A stretch of DNA of 64,000 nucleotides from Dehalobacter sp. DCM (GTDB lineage: Bacteria > Bacillota > Desulfitobacteriia > Desulfitobacteriales > Syntrophobotulaceae): assembly GCF_024972775.1 (NCBI RefSeq), contig NZ_CP092282.1, positions 1,178,001 through 1,242,000 on the forward strand, in the 5' to 3' direction. Shown one piece after another: positions 31,754 to 40,944 of the stretch. Positions within the stretch are counted from its first letter, which is position 1; every line of letters begins with the position of its first letter. The translations under genes and the position numbers were made by a program. The notes below the pieces were generated by a model. It was not told where the DNA came from. It worked only from the letters and a program-made list of their open reading frames with translations, and did no database searches.

Positions 31754-32347
31754 ATGAAGAATAACTTCCCCAGTCGAAAAGATAATATCGTTCTTACTGC
31801 CATCGAAATAATCAACGACTTAGGCATACAGGGCCTTTCGACCAAGGAACTGGCTAAGCGGCAAGCAATCACCGAGTCGCTCTTATATCGGTATTTTAGG
31901 AGCAAGGACGAGATTATCGTTGCCGTATTGGAGAACTTCTCCCGATTTGACCAAAGTATCCATAAGACCATTGGGAATGCAAGCACAACAGCTAAGGAGA
32001 AAATCCTCGAGTACTTTCGTCTTTACACCGAATACTACGAAAATTATCCGGCGATTATCGCGGTCATGTTGTCGTTTAATGAGTTCGCCCATGATCCCAA
32101 AACGCATCCCATCGTCGTAGACATTTTCAACAATCGTAACGCTTTTTTGTCGGAAACAATACATTTTGGCCAAAAGAAAGGAGAAATAGGTTACTATTTC
32201 TCTTCTGAAGAACTTACTGAGATATTATCGGGATTCTTTAAAAATGTTGCTTTCATTTGGAGGTTGAAGGAGTATTCCTTTTCCCTTAAAGACCATACAC
32301 TCACTGCAGTTCAGAAAATACTGGATAATCAAATAATGAATAAATAG
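31754..32347 (+). CDS. TetR family transcriptional regulator
   Basis: A 197-residue repressor with an N-terminal TetR HTH (NIVLTAIEIINDLGIQGLST, then ESLLYRYFRSKDEIIVAVL) and a helical ligand domain. The ligand is unknown. A palindrome in its own leader (31722-31735) suggests autoregulation, and the large hybrid kinase follows 69 bp later in the same direction, so the kinase may be under its control. Confidence 0.88.
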   Translation: MKNNFPSRKDNIVLTAIEIINDLGIQGLSTKELAKRQAITESLLYRYFRSKDEIIVAVLENFSRFDQSIHKTIGNASTTAKEKILEYFRLYTEYYENYPAIIAVMLSFNEFAHDPKTHPIVVDIFNNRNAFLSETIHFGQKKGEIGYYFSSEELTEILSGFFKNVAFIWRLKEYSFSLKDHTLTAVQKILDNQIMNK

Positions 32348-32416
32348 ACGAAAGATGCTTTATTTTGAGCTTCTTTTTAGTATACAGAGTACGAGTGATC
32401 GAGAGCAGGTGAATGA

Positions 32417-35400
32417 GTGGAGAACACGTCTATGCATCTGGAAAAAGAAAGGTTAACCAACCTACTGAATTATATCGGTGACGGTATTATTTCTGCCAAC
32501 AGTGACGGTGTAATTGATTATATGAATACCTCAGCGGAAAAACTCACCGGTTGGACCTTGTCAGACGCCTTAGGGAAGACATTTGCGGATGTGTTTGTCC
32601 TGCGAAATCTTCGGACAATGGCCGTTGTTGATAATCCGCTCTATCAAACGATCCGGGAAAAGAGGCAGATCGGACTTCCCAATTATACCGCGCTGTTTGC
32701 TAAAGACGGTTCCGTTAAGCTGATATCGGCAACCATGTCGCCGGTACGTGATGAGCGGAATGAAATAACCGGTGCCGTTGTCGTGTTTCGGGATATAACC
32801 CGGTATAAGCAGATTGAAGAAGAACTGACGATCCAGCGAAACGATCTCCGCTATAATTTCGATCATACACCGGTGGCAATGGCGATTGTTGCTGAAGATC
32901 ACCGTCTGGTATATGCCAATGAGGCATTTCTCCATTCTTTTGAAATTATGGCAGAAGATCTGGGAGGATGGCGGATTGGGGAAGTCATCAGCTGCCCCAG
33001 AAGCCTAAAAGGCGGATGCGGAAACGCGGAGGAATGTCCGGATTGCCAGCTTCGCCAATCGATTATATCGGTGCTTGAGAATTTGCGTCCGGTAAAGGAT
33101 ATCTATAGAGAAGGCATTCTGCATAAAAAGGGGAAGGAATGCTATAAGTACCTTAAGTTAAATTTTGTTCCTTATATCGATGCCAGTACAACCCATGTCC
33201 TGGTGAGTATTGAAGATATTACGGAACATAAGCTGATGGAAGAAAACCTCGTCCAATCCCGGGATTTCTATCTGGCTCTTTTTGACAATTTGCCGGCGCT
33301 GATTTGGCGGTCTGATGCTGATGGCCAATTCAACTATTTCAATAAGCCCTGGCTCGAATTTAGAGGCAAGTCACTTAAGGCAGAAATTGCAAATGACTGG
33401 CGGCAAGATATCCACCCAGACGATATCGCATTGTATCGAAAGATTTGCCGGGAAAGTTACGCCACGCAGACAGCGTATCAGATTGAATACCGGATCAAAC
33501 GATTTAATGGGGAATTCCGCTGGGTCATCGAGCGATCCAATCCGTACGATGACCTTGAAGGGAATTTTGCTGGCTACATCGGTGCCTGCAATGATATCAC
33601 CGAGCAAAAAAGGAGCACGGCTGAAAGAATCAAAGCTGAAAAGGCTTTAAGAGAAAGCGAAGACAAATATCGAAACCTTTTCAATGCGGCGGATGACGCG
33701 ATTTTCCTTATTGAATCTCGAAAAACAGCAGCCGGCCGGACCGTTTGGTTTCGGGAAGTCAATGATGCTGCATGCCGGAGGCTTGGGTATACGCGGGAAG
33801 AGCTTTTGCGTAAGGGGCCGTTAGATATTGTGCCGGACAGTCAGATTCCGCTCATGACGGAAATCTACATGACACGTAAGGGAAGACGTGAAACGTTTGA
33901 AACCATACATTTGGCTAAAGACGGTACAGAAATACCGGTAGAGATTAATTCTCATAATGTGGTAATGCAAGGCGGTACCTATTGTCTGTCCATTGCGCGT
34001 GATATTTCTGAACGCAAACAGATCGAAATGCAAATGAAAAAAGCAATGGAAGAAGCCAACGCTGCCAATAAGGCTAAAAGTGAATTTCTGGCCAATATGA
34101 GCCATGAGATACGAACCCCGCTGAATGGTGTCATTGGCATGATCGACCTAACCATGATGACAGATCTCACGGAGGAACAAAGGGACAATCTGGTAACCGC
34201 AGAAACGTGTGCGGATTCCTTGTTAAAAATCATTAACGATATATTGGATTTTTCCAAGATAGAAGCGGGAAAAATGACTATCGAAAATAAAGACTTTGAG
34301 TTGCTTCAATTAATGGAAAAGATCGTCAAGATACATTATCACCGAGCAGTTGAAAAAGGTTTGACCTTCCATTGTCGGCTCCCGGACGAAATGCCGGTGA
34401 TTAAAGGCGATCCCGGAAGACTCCAGCAAGTTCTTAATAATATTCTTGGAAACGCGGTAAAATTCACGGAAAAGGGCTCCGTAGGGATTACGTTAACCGT
34501 ACAGGAGCCAGAAAAAGACCGGATTAAATTGCAGTTTTGCATTACGGATACGGGTATCGGCATAGCGGATGAAGAAAGAAGCCGGCTATTCCAAAGCTTT
34601 TCACAAGTTGATGGATCCTATTCGAGAAAATACGGCGGAACTGGATTGGGCTTAGTTATATCGAAACAACTCGTCGAAATGATGGGAGGGACGATTCAGG
34701 TCCAGAGTGAGAAAGGGAAGGGGAGTACATTCAGCATCGAGCTGACATTTCCGACTTCCAGCCGCGAAAAGGAATTTCACTCGGCCCCGGATCAGGAACA
34801 ACTGATCGATGTAACGAAGCATCATGCCAGGGTATTACTGGCAGAAGACGACATTATTAACCAAATTGTTGTCAGCCGTATGCTTAAGGAGATGGGATAC
34901 GCCTATAGCGTTGCCAATAACGGCATAGAGGCTATTCGGATGTTAGATAAAAAAGATTACGATCTTTGTTTAATGGACATTCAGATGCCGATAATGGATG
35001 GGATCCAGGCGATGACGATGATTAGAAAAAGCGAAGAGATAACGGGACACCATCTACCAATCATTGCACTCACTGCGCACGCTTTATTGAATGACAGGAA
35101 GAAATTTGTATCCCTGGGAATGGATGATTATTTAGCGAAACCTTTTCGAATGACTGATCTATATGATTTGATAGAAAAATTGCTGTCCAAATATGGCAAA
35201 GTACCGGACGATGCCGGTGATATACGGACAGCACCTTCTCTCTGGGGTAAGACAAGGCAAATTTCGGATACACTTGAAGGTGAGTTAGCATTTGTCAAAA
35301 GTGAGATAGCAGAGACTATCGAGACACTTCTTGCTATAAACCCTCTCAAGGAACAGCTTGAAGCGGAAAAACTTGCGCACAAAGTAAAAGAACTATCTGC

Positions 35401-35560
35401 AATGATCGACGCGGACACACTGAAAAACTTGGCTTTTAGAGTGGAATTGGCCTTGCGTCGAAGTGATTATAATGTTGTTCCGGAGCTAGTCAATGAAATG
35501 AGCACCCTATTTCAATGCCTGACGGGTGAGGGAGAGTTTCTGAAGGAGAGAGTGAATTGA
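32417..35560 (+). CDS. Hybrid sensor histidine kinase with four PAS, REC and HPt-like domains
   Basis: A 1047-residue soluble kinase with no membrane helix. Order: PAS at about 10-130, a second PAS at about 145-285 carrying a Cys-rich insertion (CPRSLKGGCGNAEECPDC), PAS/PAC at about 290-405 and at about 415-540, HisKA with SHEIRTPLNGVIGMI (about 560), HATPase with NNILGNAVKFT, DTGIGI and GTGLGL, a receiver domain with MDIQMPIMDG (about 855), and a C-terminal HPt-like helix (LAHKVKELSAMI). The GTG start has GAGCAGGTG upstream. It ends one base before a stand-alone receiver gene and lies just ahead of cheA, so it may feed signals into motility. Confidence 0.88.
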   Translation: MENTSMHLEKERLTNLLNYIGDGIISANSDGVIDYMNTSAEKLTGWTLSDALGKTFADVFVLRNLRTMAVVDNPLYQTIREKRQIGLPNYTALFAKDGSVKLISATMSPVRDERNEITGAVVVFRDITRYKQIEEELTIQRNDLRYNFDHTPVAMAIVAEDHRLVYANEAFLHSFEIMAEDLGGWRIGEVISCPRSLKGGCGNAEECPDCQLRQSIISVLENLRPVKDIYREGILHKKGKECYKYLKLNFVPYIDASTTHVLVSIEDITEHKLMEENLVQSRDFYLALFDNLPALIWRSDADGQFNYFNKPWLEFRGKSLKAEIANDWRQDIHPDDIALYRKICRESYATQTAYQIEYRIKRFNGEFRWVIERSNPYDDLEGNFAGYIGACNDITEQKRSTAERIKAEKALRESEDKYRNLFNAADDAIFLIESRKTAAGRTVWFREVNDAACRRLGYTREELLRKGPLDIVPDSQIPLMTEIYMTRKGRRETFETIHLAKDGTEIPVEINSHNVVMQGGTYCLSIARDISERKQIEMQMKKAMEEANAANKAKSEFLANMSHEIRTPLNGVIGMIDLTMMTDLTEEQRDNLVTAETCADSLLKIINDILDFSKIEAGKMTIENKDFELLQLMEKIVKIHYHRAVEKGLTFHCRLPDEMPVIKGDPGRLQQVLNNILGNAVKFTEKGSVGITLTVQEPEKDRIKLQFCITDTGIGIADEERSRLFQSFSQVDGSYSRKYGGTGLGLVISKQLVEMMGGTIQVQSEKGKGSTFSIELTFPTSSREKEFHSAPDQEQLIDVTKHHARVLLAEDDIINQIVVSRMLKEMGYAYSVANNGIEAIRMLDKKDYDLCLMDIQMPIMDGIQAMTMIRKSEEITGHHLPIIALTAHALLNDRKKFVSLGMDDYLAKPFRMTDLYDLIEKLLSKYGKVPDDAGDIRTAPSLWGKTRQISDTLEGELAFVKSEIAETIETLLAINPLKEQLEAEKLAHKVKELSAMIDADTLKNLAFRVELALRRSDYNVVPELVNEMSTLFQCLTGEGEFLKERVN

Positions 35561-35561
35561 A

Positions 35562-35951
35562 ATGAATATTTTAATAGCCGAAGACGATTTGGCCAGTAGA
35601 AAATATTTATATAAATGGATGTCGAAGTATGGGAGCTGTGATATGACGGTCGACGGGATTGAAGCCGTTGAAGCGTTTACTATCGCGTTGGATATGGGGA
35701 ATCCTTATGACTTGGTTTGTTTGGATATCATGATGCCGAAAGTGGATGGAATAAAAGCATTAAAGGCTATTCGGGATATTGAAAAACAACGCGGTACCCC
35801 GGAAGGCAGGCGGGCCAAAATTATCATGACCAGTGCCCTTAATGAAGATGATGTTGTTTCTGATTCCTTGACGGCAGGCAGTGAAGCCTTCGTGACTAAA
35901 CCGATCAACCTTGGGCAAATGGAAGCACTAATAAAAGATCTTCTAGCCTAA
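35562..35951 (+). CDS. CheY-like single-domain response regulator
   Basis: A 129-residue receiver domain: acidic pair AEDD at residues 7-9, phospho-acceptor Asp55 in VCLDIMMPKVDG, Thr/Ser in IIMTSA and Lys in VTKPIN. It has no output domain. It starts one base after the hybrid kinase gene, so it is probably phosphorylated by that kinase's HPt-like domain. It differs from the main CheY (49051-49413). The 199 bp that follow hold no recognised gene. Confidence 0.88.
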   Translation: MNILIAEDDLASRKYLYKWMSKYGSCDMTVDGIEAVEAFTIALDMGNPYDLVCLDIMMPKVDGIKALKAIRDIEKQRGTPEGRRAKIIMTSALNEDDVVSDSLTAGSEAFVTKPINLGQMEALIKDLLA

Positions 35952-36150
35952 ACAAGAGTGATAAATATTAGAAGTGAAATTTCATTATTAACGGTATTTC
36001 TTAATAAACAATTGATCTAAGCAAGGGTGTTGGAAGGAATTTGAATTCATACGGCGAACTTTGTATTTTAAAGTCTCATTAGCAATGAATGTGCGGTATT
36101 TTGAAGATGTATCCGATATTTTGCAGTAAGTAATTTAAGGAGTGAATCAG

Positions 36151-38373
36151 ATGGAAAAAGGTACAATGGGAATAGATCTTGACGATTTTCTTGAATTTTA
36201 TTTGCTCGATTCACAAGAGCAAATCGAGCGTCTGGGTGCCGGATTGCTAGATTTGGAAAGAAGCGGCGAGAATATTTCACTGATAAATGATTTATTCCGT
36301 AGTGCCCACAGTCTGAAAGGCGCTTCCGGAACCATGGGGTTTACTCCGATCGTTGAATTGACACACGCCGCTGAAGATCTGCTGGATAAACTGAGGCAAG
36401 GCAAGATGTCGGTAACGAATGATATTATTGATGTTCTTCTCGCTGTAACGGATAAAGTCAAACTTATGCTGGGACAAGTCGAAAAAAGAATGAATATCAC
36501 CGTTGACTTCTTCGATTTGAAATCTCAAATGAAAATGCTCACAGAGACGGGGGCTTTGGCAGAAACAGCACCGGCTGGTGCCAATTCAGCACCTGTCAAT
36601 CGTGTTACGCACAATGAAAACATTATTAATATTAAAGAAATCATAAATAACGACATAAACCAGCGTAAAACAGAAGTGAAAAAGGCCGTTGATTTTAAAC
36701 TGCTGACAGAAGAACAAGAAAAAGTCTGTGATGCACTTTCGGTTGGTAAATATGTCTATCGCATTGATGTTCGGCTATCACAGAATACGATGATGAAAGC
36801 CGTCAGAGCTGTCATGGTTATCCAACGGCTCGAGCAACTGGGCGATGTTGTGAAGATTACGCCTACGGTGGAAGAACTTGAAAGTAATGAAGACAATGAA
36901 TTTTACATTTTGTATAGTACCAATGAGGCTCCCGAAGATATTCAATCGGATGTCCTTGAGGTTTCTGATATTGACGAGGCGATGGTTTCTTATTTTGTAT
37001 CAGAAGAAGCCGAAACGATGAAAATTTCCGATCTGGAAGACACAGCGGTCGAAAACCTGACACCGACTGAAAATGGGACTGCTCAGGTTAAGGTAGAAGA
37101 TGCGGCTGCGGAGAAGATGATCGTTCCGATGAATGCAAGTCGTGCAGGTGATGTTTCAACAACGGATGGGCAGAAGGAAGGAAGCAATCAAGTCCATACC
37201 ATCCGAGTGGATACAGCGCGAATGGATAATCTCATCAATCTTGTGGGAGAAATGGTCATTACCAGAACACGCCTGGTCAAAATCGGGCAGGATTTGCAAG
37301 CGGTGAATCCATCGGAACCCTTAGTAGCCAATTTGAATGAATCGAATATGTATCTGGGCAGGTTAATGAGCGATCTTCAGGAGAGTGTGATGCGGCTGCG
37401 TATGGTTCCGATCGGTACTGTTTTCAGCCGGTATCCCCGTCTGGTTAGAGATTTCTGCAGAAAAACCGGCAAGAAGATAGACCTTGTTATCAAAGGTGAA
37501 GAAACAGAGCTTGACAAAACAGTCATTGAATTAATCGGAGATCCGCTGACCCATATCATCCGTAACTCCGTTGATCATGGGATTGAGACGCCGGAAGAAC
37601 GGTTAGCAATAGGTAAGCCGGAGGCTGGAACCATCACACTCAACGCCTATCATGAGGGTAACCATATTGCCATCATTGTTTCGGATGATGGCGGCGGCCT
37701 GAACTTAGAGAAAATCTATGAAAAGGCGCTGGCGAAGGGGCTTATAAGTAAGAAAGAGGAACTTTCTGAAAAAGATATTGCCAATCTTGTCTTTTTGCCG
37801 GGTTTCAGCACGGCAGATCAGGTAACCGATATATCCGGACGTGGAGTTGGGATGGATGTCGTGAAAAAAACCATTACCAGCCTTGGTGGTATGATCGATA
37901 TAAGAACCGAAAAAGGACAAGGAACATCAATGGTAATCATGCTGCCTCTGACCCTGGCCATTATTCAGGCGCTGCTTGTCGGAGTCGGTGAGGAAACATA
38001 CGCTGTGCCACTATCGTCTGTCCTTGAGACGTTGCTGGTTAAAAGAAATGAATTTAAGGCAGTCGGCGGTATACCGATGGTTCAGCTCAGAGGGAATACC
38101 CTGCCGCTGATCTCTCTAAAGGATAAATTTGATCTGACTGAGCATGAACAGCTGAATGAAGAAGTCTATATCGTCGTCGTCGGTCTGGGTGACAAGTCGA
38201 TCGGGATCATCGTCGATGAACTTCTTGGCCAGCAAGAGGTTGTGATCAAGTCACTTGGCGAGTTTTTAAACGGAATACCGGGTATAGCCGGTGCTACGAT
38301 ATTAGGCGACGGCAAGGTGACGTTGATCCTCGATATCGCCTCGCTGATCCAAGATATCCTGATTAGCCGTTAA
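36151..38373 (+). CDS. cheA: Chemotaxis histidine kinase CheA
   Basis: A 740-residue kinase. Domains in order: HPt with the phosphorylated His53 in RSAHSLKGASG, a P2-like region with an inserted acidic linker (about 145-350), dimerisation helices (NLINLVGEMVITRTRL), the catalytic domain (NSVDHGIE, DDGGGL, GRGVGMDVV) and a CheW-like regulatory domain. It passes phosphate to CheY and CheB in response to receptors. ATG at 36151 follows AAGGAG at correct spacing; GTG at 36142 overlaps that site. In B. subtilis cheA lies further downstream in the fla/che operon. Confidence 0.95.
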   Translation: MEKGTMGIDLDDFLEFYLLDSQEQIERLGAGLLDLERSGENISLINDLFRSAHSLKGASGTMGFTPIVELTHAAEDLLDKLRQGKMSVTNDIIDVLLAVTDKVKLMLGQVEKRMNITVDFFDLKSQMKMLTETGALAETAPAGANSAPVNRVTHNENIINIKEIINNDINQRKTEVKKAVDFKLLTEEQEKVCDALSVGKYVYRIDVRLSQNTMMKAVRAVMVIQRLEQLGDVVKITPTVEELESNEDNEFYILYSTNEAPEDIQSDVLEVSDIDEAMVSYFVSEEAETMKISDLEDTAVENLTPTENGTAQVKVEDAAAEKMIVPMNASRAGDVSTTDGQKEGSNQVHTIRVDTARMDNLINLVGEMVITRTRLVKIGQDLQAVNPSEPLVANLNESNMYLGRLMSDLQESVMRLRMVPIGTVFSRYPRLVRDFCRKTGKKIDLVIKGEETELDKTVIELIGDPLTHIIRNSVDHGIETPEERLAIGKPEAGTITLNAYHEGNHIAIIVSDDGGGLNLEKIYEKALAKGLISKKEELSEKDIANLVFLPGFSTADQVTDISGRGVGMDVVKKTITSLGGMIDIRTEKGQGTSMVIMLPLTLAIIQALLVGVGEETYAVPLSSVLETLLVKRNEFKAVGGIPMVQLRGNTLPLISLKDKFDLTEHEQLNEEVYIVVVGLGDKSIGIIVDELLGQQEVVIKSLGEFLNGIPGIAGATILGDGKVTLILDIASLIQDILISR

Positions 38374-38513
38374 TTCATAGATTTCAATAAATCAATTCAC
38401 GCTATCCCATGGTAACGATTCAACAACGTATTTAAACAATACAAGCACCAGCTGATTCAAAAGCCATATTCAAGACAAGAAACCAATCAATTATGTAGAA
38501 AGAGGGGGATATC

Positions 38514-38960
38514 ATGGCAGAAGAGCAAATGGTCACTTTTTCATTAGGAACAGAAGAATTTGGTGTCGATATTATGAAAGTCCAGGAAATTATACGCATC
38601 CCGCCAATAACACGGGTTCCCAAGGCAAAAAGTTACGTGGAAGGCGTTATCAATCTGCGTGGAATTGTTATCCCGATCGTTAATCTCAGGACGCGTTTTG
38701 GCATGCCTAGTGCCGTAGAGACCGATCTCAGCAGAATCATTGTTCTGCAAATCGAAGGTAAGGTATTTGGCATTATGGTCGATAGTGTTGCCGAAGTATT
38801 GCGCCTCAATGATGATGCCATCGAACCGCCTCCGCCCATCGCTCTGGGCATGGATGCCAATTTTATTCGCGGTGTTGGCAAAATCGGTGAAAGATTGCTT
38901 ATTCTCCTGAAATTGGATCAGATCATCGGTGGAGATGCTCAACATGAACAGACTGCATAA
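38514..38960 (+). CDS. cheW: Chemotaxis coupling protein CheW
   Basis: A 148-residue SH3-like adaptor linking receptors to CheA. Typical parts are FSLGTEEFGVDIMKVQEI, PPITRVPKAKSYVEGVINLR and GIVIPIVNLRTRF. It overlaps the start of cheB by 17 bases. About 140 bp without a recognised gene separate it from cheA. Confidence 0.95.
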   Translation: MAEEQMVTFSLGTEEFGVDIMKVQEIIRIPPITRVPKAKSYVEGVINLRGIVIPIVNLRTRFGMPSAVETDLSRIIVLQIEGKVFGIMVDSVAEVLRLNDDAIEPPPPIALGMDANFIRGVGKIGERLLILLKLDQIIGGDAQHEQTA

Positions 38961-40095
38961 ACCGATTCGCCTTTTAATTGTTGACGATTCGTCTTTTATT
39001 CGAATGACATTGAAGAAAGTATTGAGCAGAGATCCGGAAATTCAGGTACTGGATACAGCTCAGGATGGACTTGAAGCTCTGATGAAGGTCAGAACGCTCA
39101 AACCCGACGTCGTAACCATGGATGTCGAGATGCCGGTTAAAAACGGCCTTGAAGCACTCGAGGAGATCATGCGCTGGCAGCCGACACCGGTTATCATTTT
39201 AAGTTCAGTCACCACAGACGGAGCAAAAATGACGATGAAAGCGTTTGATTTGGGAGCAGTAGACGTTATCGCTAAACCATCCGGTAAAGAAGGTGATGTA
39301 CTAGCTAACCTATCCGATGAAATTATTCTCAAAGTAAAGAGCGCAGCCCGCATCGATCCTGCCCGATTAGGTCGTCATGGCTTTAAAGCGATACCGGACA
39401 CGGAAAAGCAAAAAACGCCGAACCCTCGCCTACCGCTTTCGCCTAAACACAGTGAACCCCAGCCGGAAGCCAGGCTCATCTCGCGGACAACAAATTCCCC
39501 CGAACACAGGATAGATATTGTGGCTATAGGCACATCTACCGGTGGCCCAAGTGCCTTGCAAACAGTGCTCACCCAGCTTCCGAAGAATTTCTCAGTTCCG
39601 GTAATCGTGTCCCAGCATATGCCGCCAGGATTTACCGCATCGCTGGCTGCCAGATTGAATAGTATCTGTGAAATCACAGTGAAGGAAGTCGAAGATGGTG
39701 AAGTCTTGCGAGCGGGAACCGTGTATATCGGGCAAGCAGGGAAACAATTTCAGGTCATTGGCAATAACGGCAATTATACAGCAAAGGTCACTACGGAATC
39801 ACCGATTGCAACTTTGTATAAGCCTTCGGTGGACGTCATGTTCATGTCGCTGGCTAAAACATCGGGAGCGGGAACGTTAGCCGTGGTCATGACAGGCATG
39901 GGCAATGATGGTCTCCAAGGGATGAAAGAACTCAAGGCCAAAGGAGCTTATGCCATTGCTGAATCTGAAAAAAGCTGCATCGTCTATGGTATGCCCCGGG
40001 CAATTGTCGAGGCTAAACTGGCGGATAGAATCGAGCTGTTACAGGATATTGGGAGCACGATCACGGCGTGTGTAAAAAGGAGGTCAAACATGTAA
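38944..40095 (+). CDS. cheB: Chemotaxis methylesterase/deamidase CheB
   Basis: A 383-residue two-domain enzyme: receiver (Asp60 in VTMDVEMPVKNG) and C-terminal methylesterase with catalytic Ser in IGTSTGGPSAL, His in VSQHMPPGFT and Asp in MTGMGNDGLQG. It removes methyl groups placed by CheR. The start ATG at 38944 lies inside cheW and uses GGTGGAG. Its stop overlaps the flgC start by one base, welding the chemotaxis block to the basal-body operon. Confidence 0.95.
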   Translation: MNRLHKPIRLLIVDDSSFIRMTLKKVLSRDPEIQVLDTAQDGLEALMKVRTLKPDVVTMDVEMPVKNGLEALEEIMRWQPTPVIILSSVTTDGAKMTMKAFDLGAVDVIAKPSGKEGDVLANLSDEIILKVKSAARIDPARLGRHGFKAIPDTEKQKTPNPRLPLSPKHSEPQPEARLISRTTNSPEHRIDIVAIGTSTGGPSALQTVLTQLPKNFSVPVIVSQHMPPGFTASLAARLNSICEITVKEVEDGEVLRAGTVYIGQAGKQFQVIGNNGNYTAKVTTESPIATLYKPSVDVMFMSLAKTSGAGTLAVVMTGMGNDGLQGMKELKAKGAYAIAESEKSCIVYGMPRAIVEAKLADRIELLQDIGSTITACVKRRSNM

Positions 40096-40577
40096 TGGGC
40101 CTATTTACAAGTATGAATATCAGCGCTTCGGCGTTAACGGCACAAAAACTAAGACTGGACCTCATATCGAATAATATTGCCAATATCAATACGACCCATA
40201 TCGGCGAAACGACCGCATCAGGAAACGCTGTTCCTTATACACGAGAAGTCGCTGTATTCTCAACGCGTCCGGCAGAATCCAGATTCTCGGATTATTTCAA
40301 GGATGCCTCACAACGAATGAGCAGTGAGGGCGTACAGGTTGCGGCAGTTATTCAGGATACAGAGGAATATCGGCTGGAATACGATCCGGATAATCCGGAT
40401 GCTGCAAAAACAGCCGAAGCAGGAATTCCAGTCGGCTATGTGCGTTATCCCAATGTTAACTTGACAGAAGAAATGGTGGATATGATCTCGGCCTCCCGTT
40501 CGTATGAAGCGAATGTTACTGCGCTGAATACCAGTAAAGCCATCGCACTGAAAGCACTCGAAATTGGCAAGGGTTAA
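40095..40577 (+). CDS. flgC: Flagellar basal-body rod protein FlgC
   Basis: A 160-residue proximal rod protein: N-terminal MNISASALTAQKLRLDLISN with NNIANINTT, and C-terminal YPNVNLTEEMVDMISASRSY. ATG at 40095 has AAAGGAGG upstream. Normally flgB lies directly ahead of flgC; here cheB does, and the only flgB seen starts at 63692. Confidence 0.94.
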   Translation: MGLFTSMNISASALTAQKLRLDLISNNIANINTTHIGETTASGNAVPYTREVAVFSTRPAESRFSDYFKDASQRMSSEGVQVAAVIQDTEEYRLEYDPDNPDAAKTAEAGIPVGYVRYPNVNLTEEMVDMISASRSYEANVTALNTSKAIALKALEIGKG

Positions 40578-40612
40578 AAGGTTGGTCAGAGAAAAGGAAG
40601 AAGGAATAAATA

Positions 40613-40927
40613 ATGAGTAATTCGATTGGTCCTATCATACCGATCAAGCCTCTCGCTCCCCTTGATAACAGCTTATCCAGTGTATCTAAGGGTGATGAAG
40701 GAAGTAACACCAGTTTTTCTTCGATCTTGACTGACGCGTTGGATAAACTGGAAACGACTCAGGCTGAAGCGCAGCAGTCGACGGCGGATTTTATCAGCGG
40801 CCAAATTGATGACTTTCATACACCGGTCATCGCCTTGCAAAAGGCAAACCTTGCGATGAATCTGGCCGTTACGGTAAGGAATAAAGTTGTCACTGCCTAT
40901 AAAGAAATCATGCAAATGCAAATTTAG
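40613..40927 (+). CDS. fliE: Flagellar hook-basal body protein FliE
   Basis: A 104-residue junction protein between the MS ring and the rod. The C-terminal DFHTPVIALQKANLAMNLAV and RNKVVTAYKEIMQMQI is diagnostic. It lies between flgC and fliF as in most bacteria. Confidence 0.94.
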   Translation: MSNSIGPIIPIKPLAPLDNSLSSVSKGDEGSNTSFSSILTDALDKLETTQAEAQQSTADFISGQIDDFHTPVIALQKANLAMNLAVTVRNKVVTAYKEIMQMQI

Positions 40928-40944
40928 GTTTGGGGGTAAGTTAG

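Noticed and set aside
38401-38500. Sigma-28 promoter ahead of cheW (TAAA then GCTGATTC)
   Set aside because: Only five of eight -10 positions match and the spacer is 14 bases.
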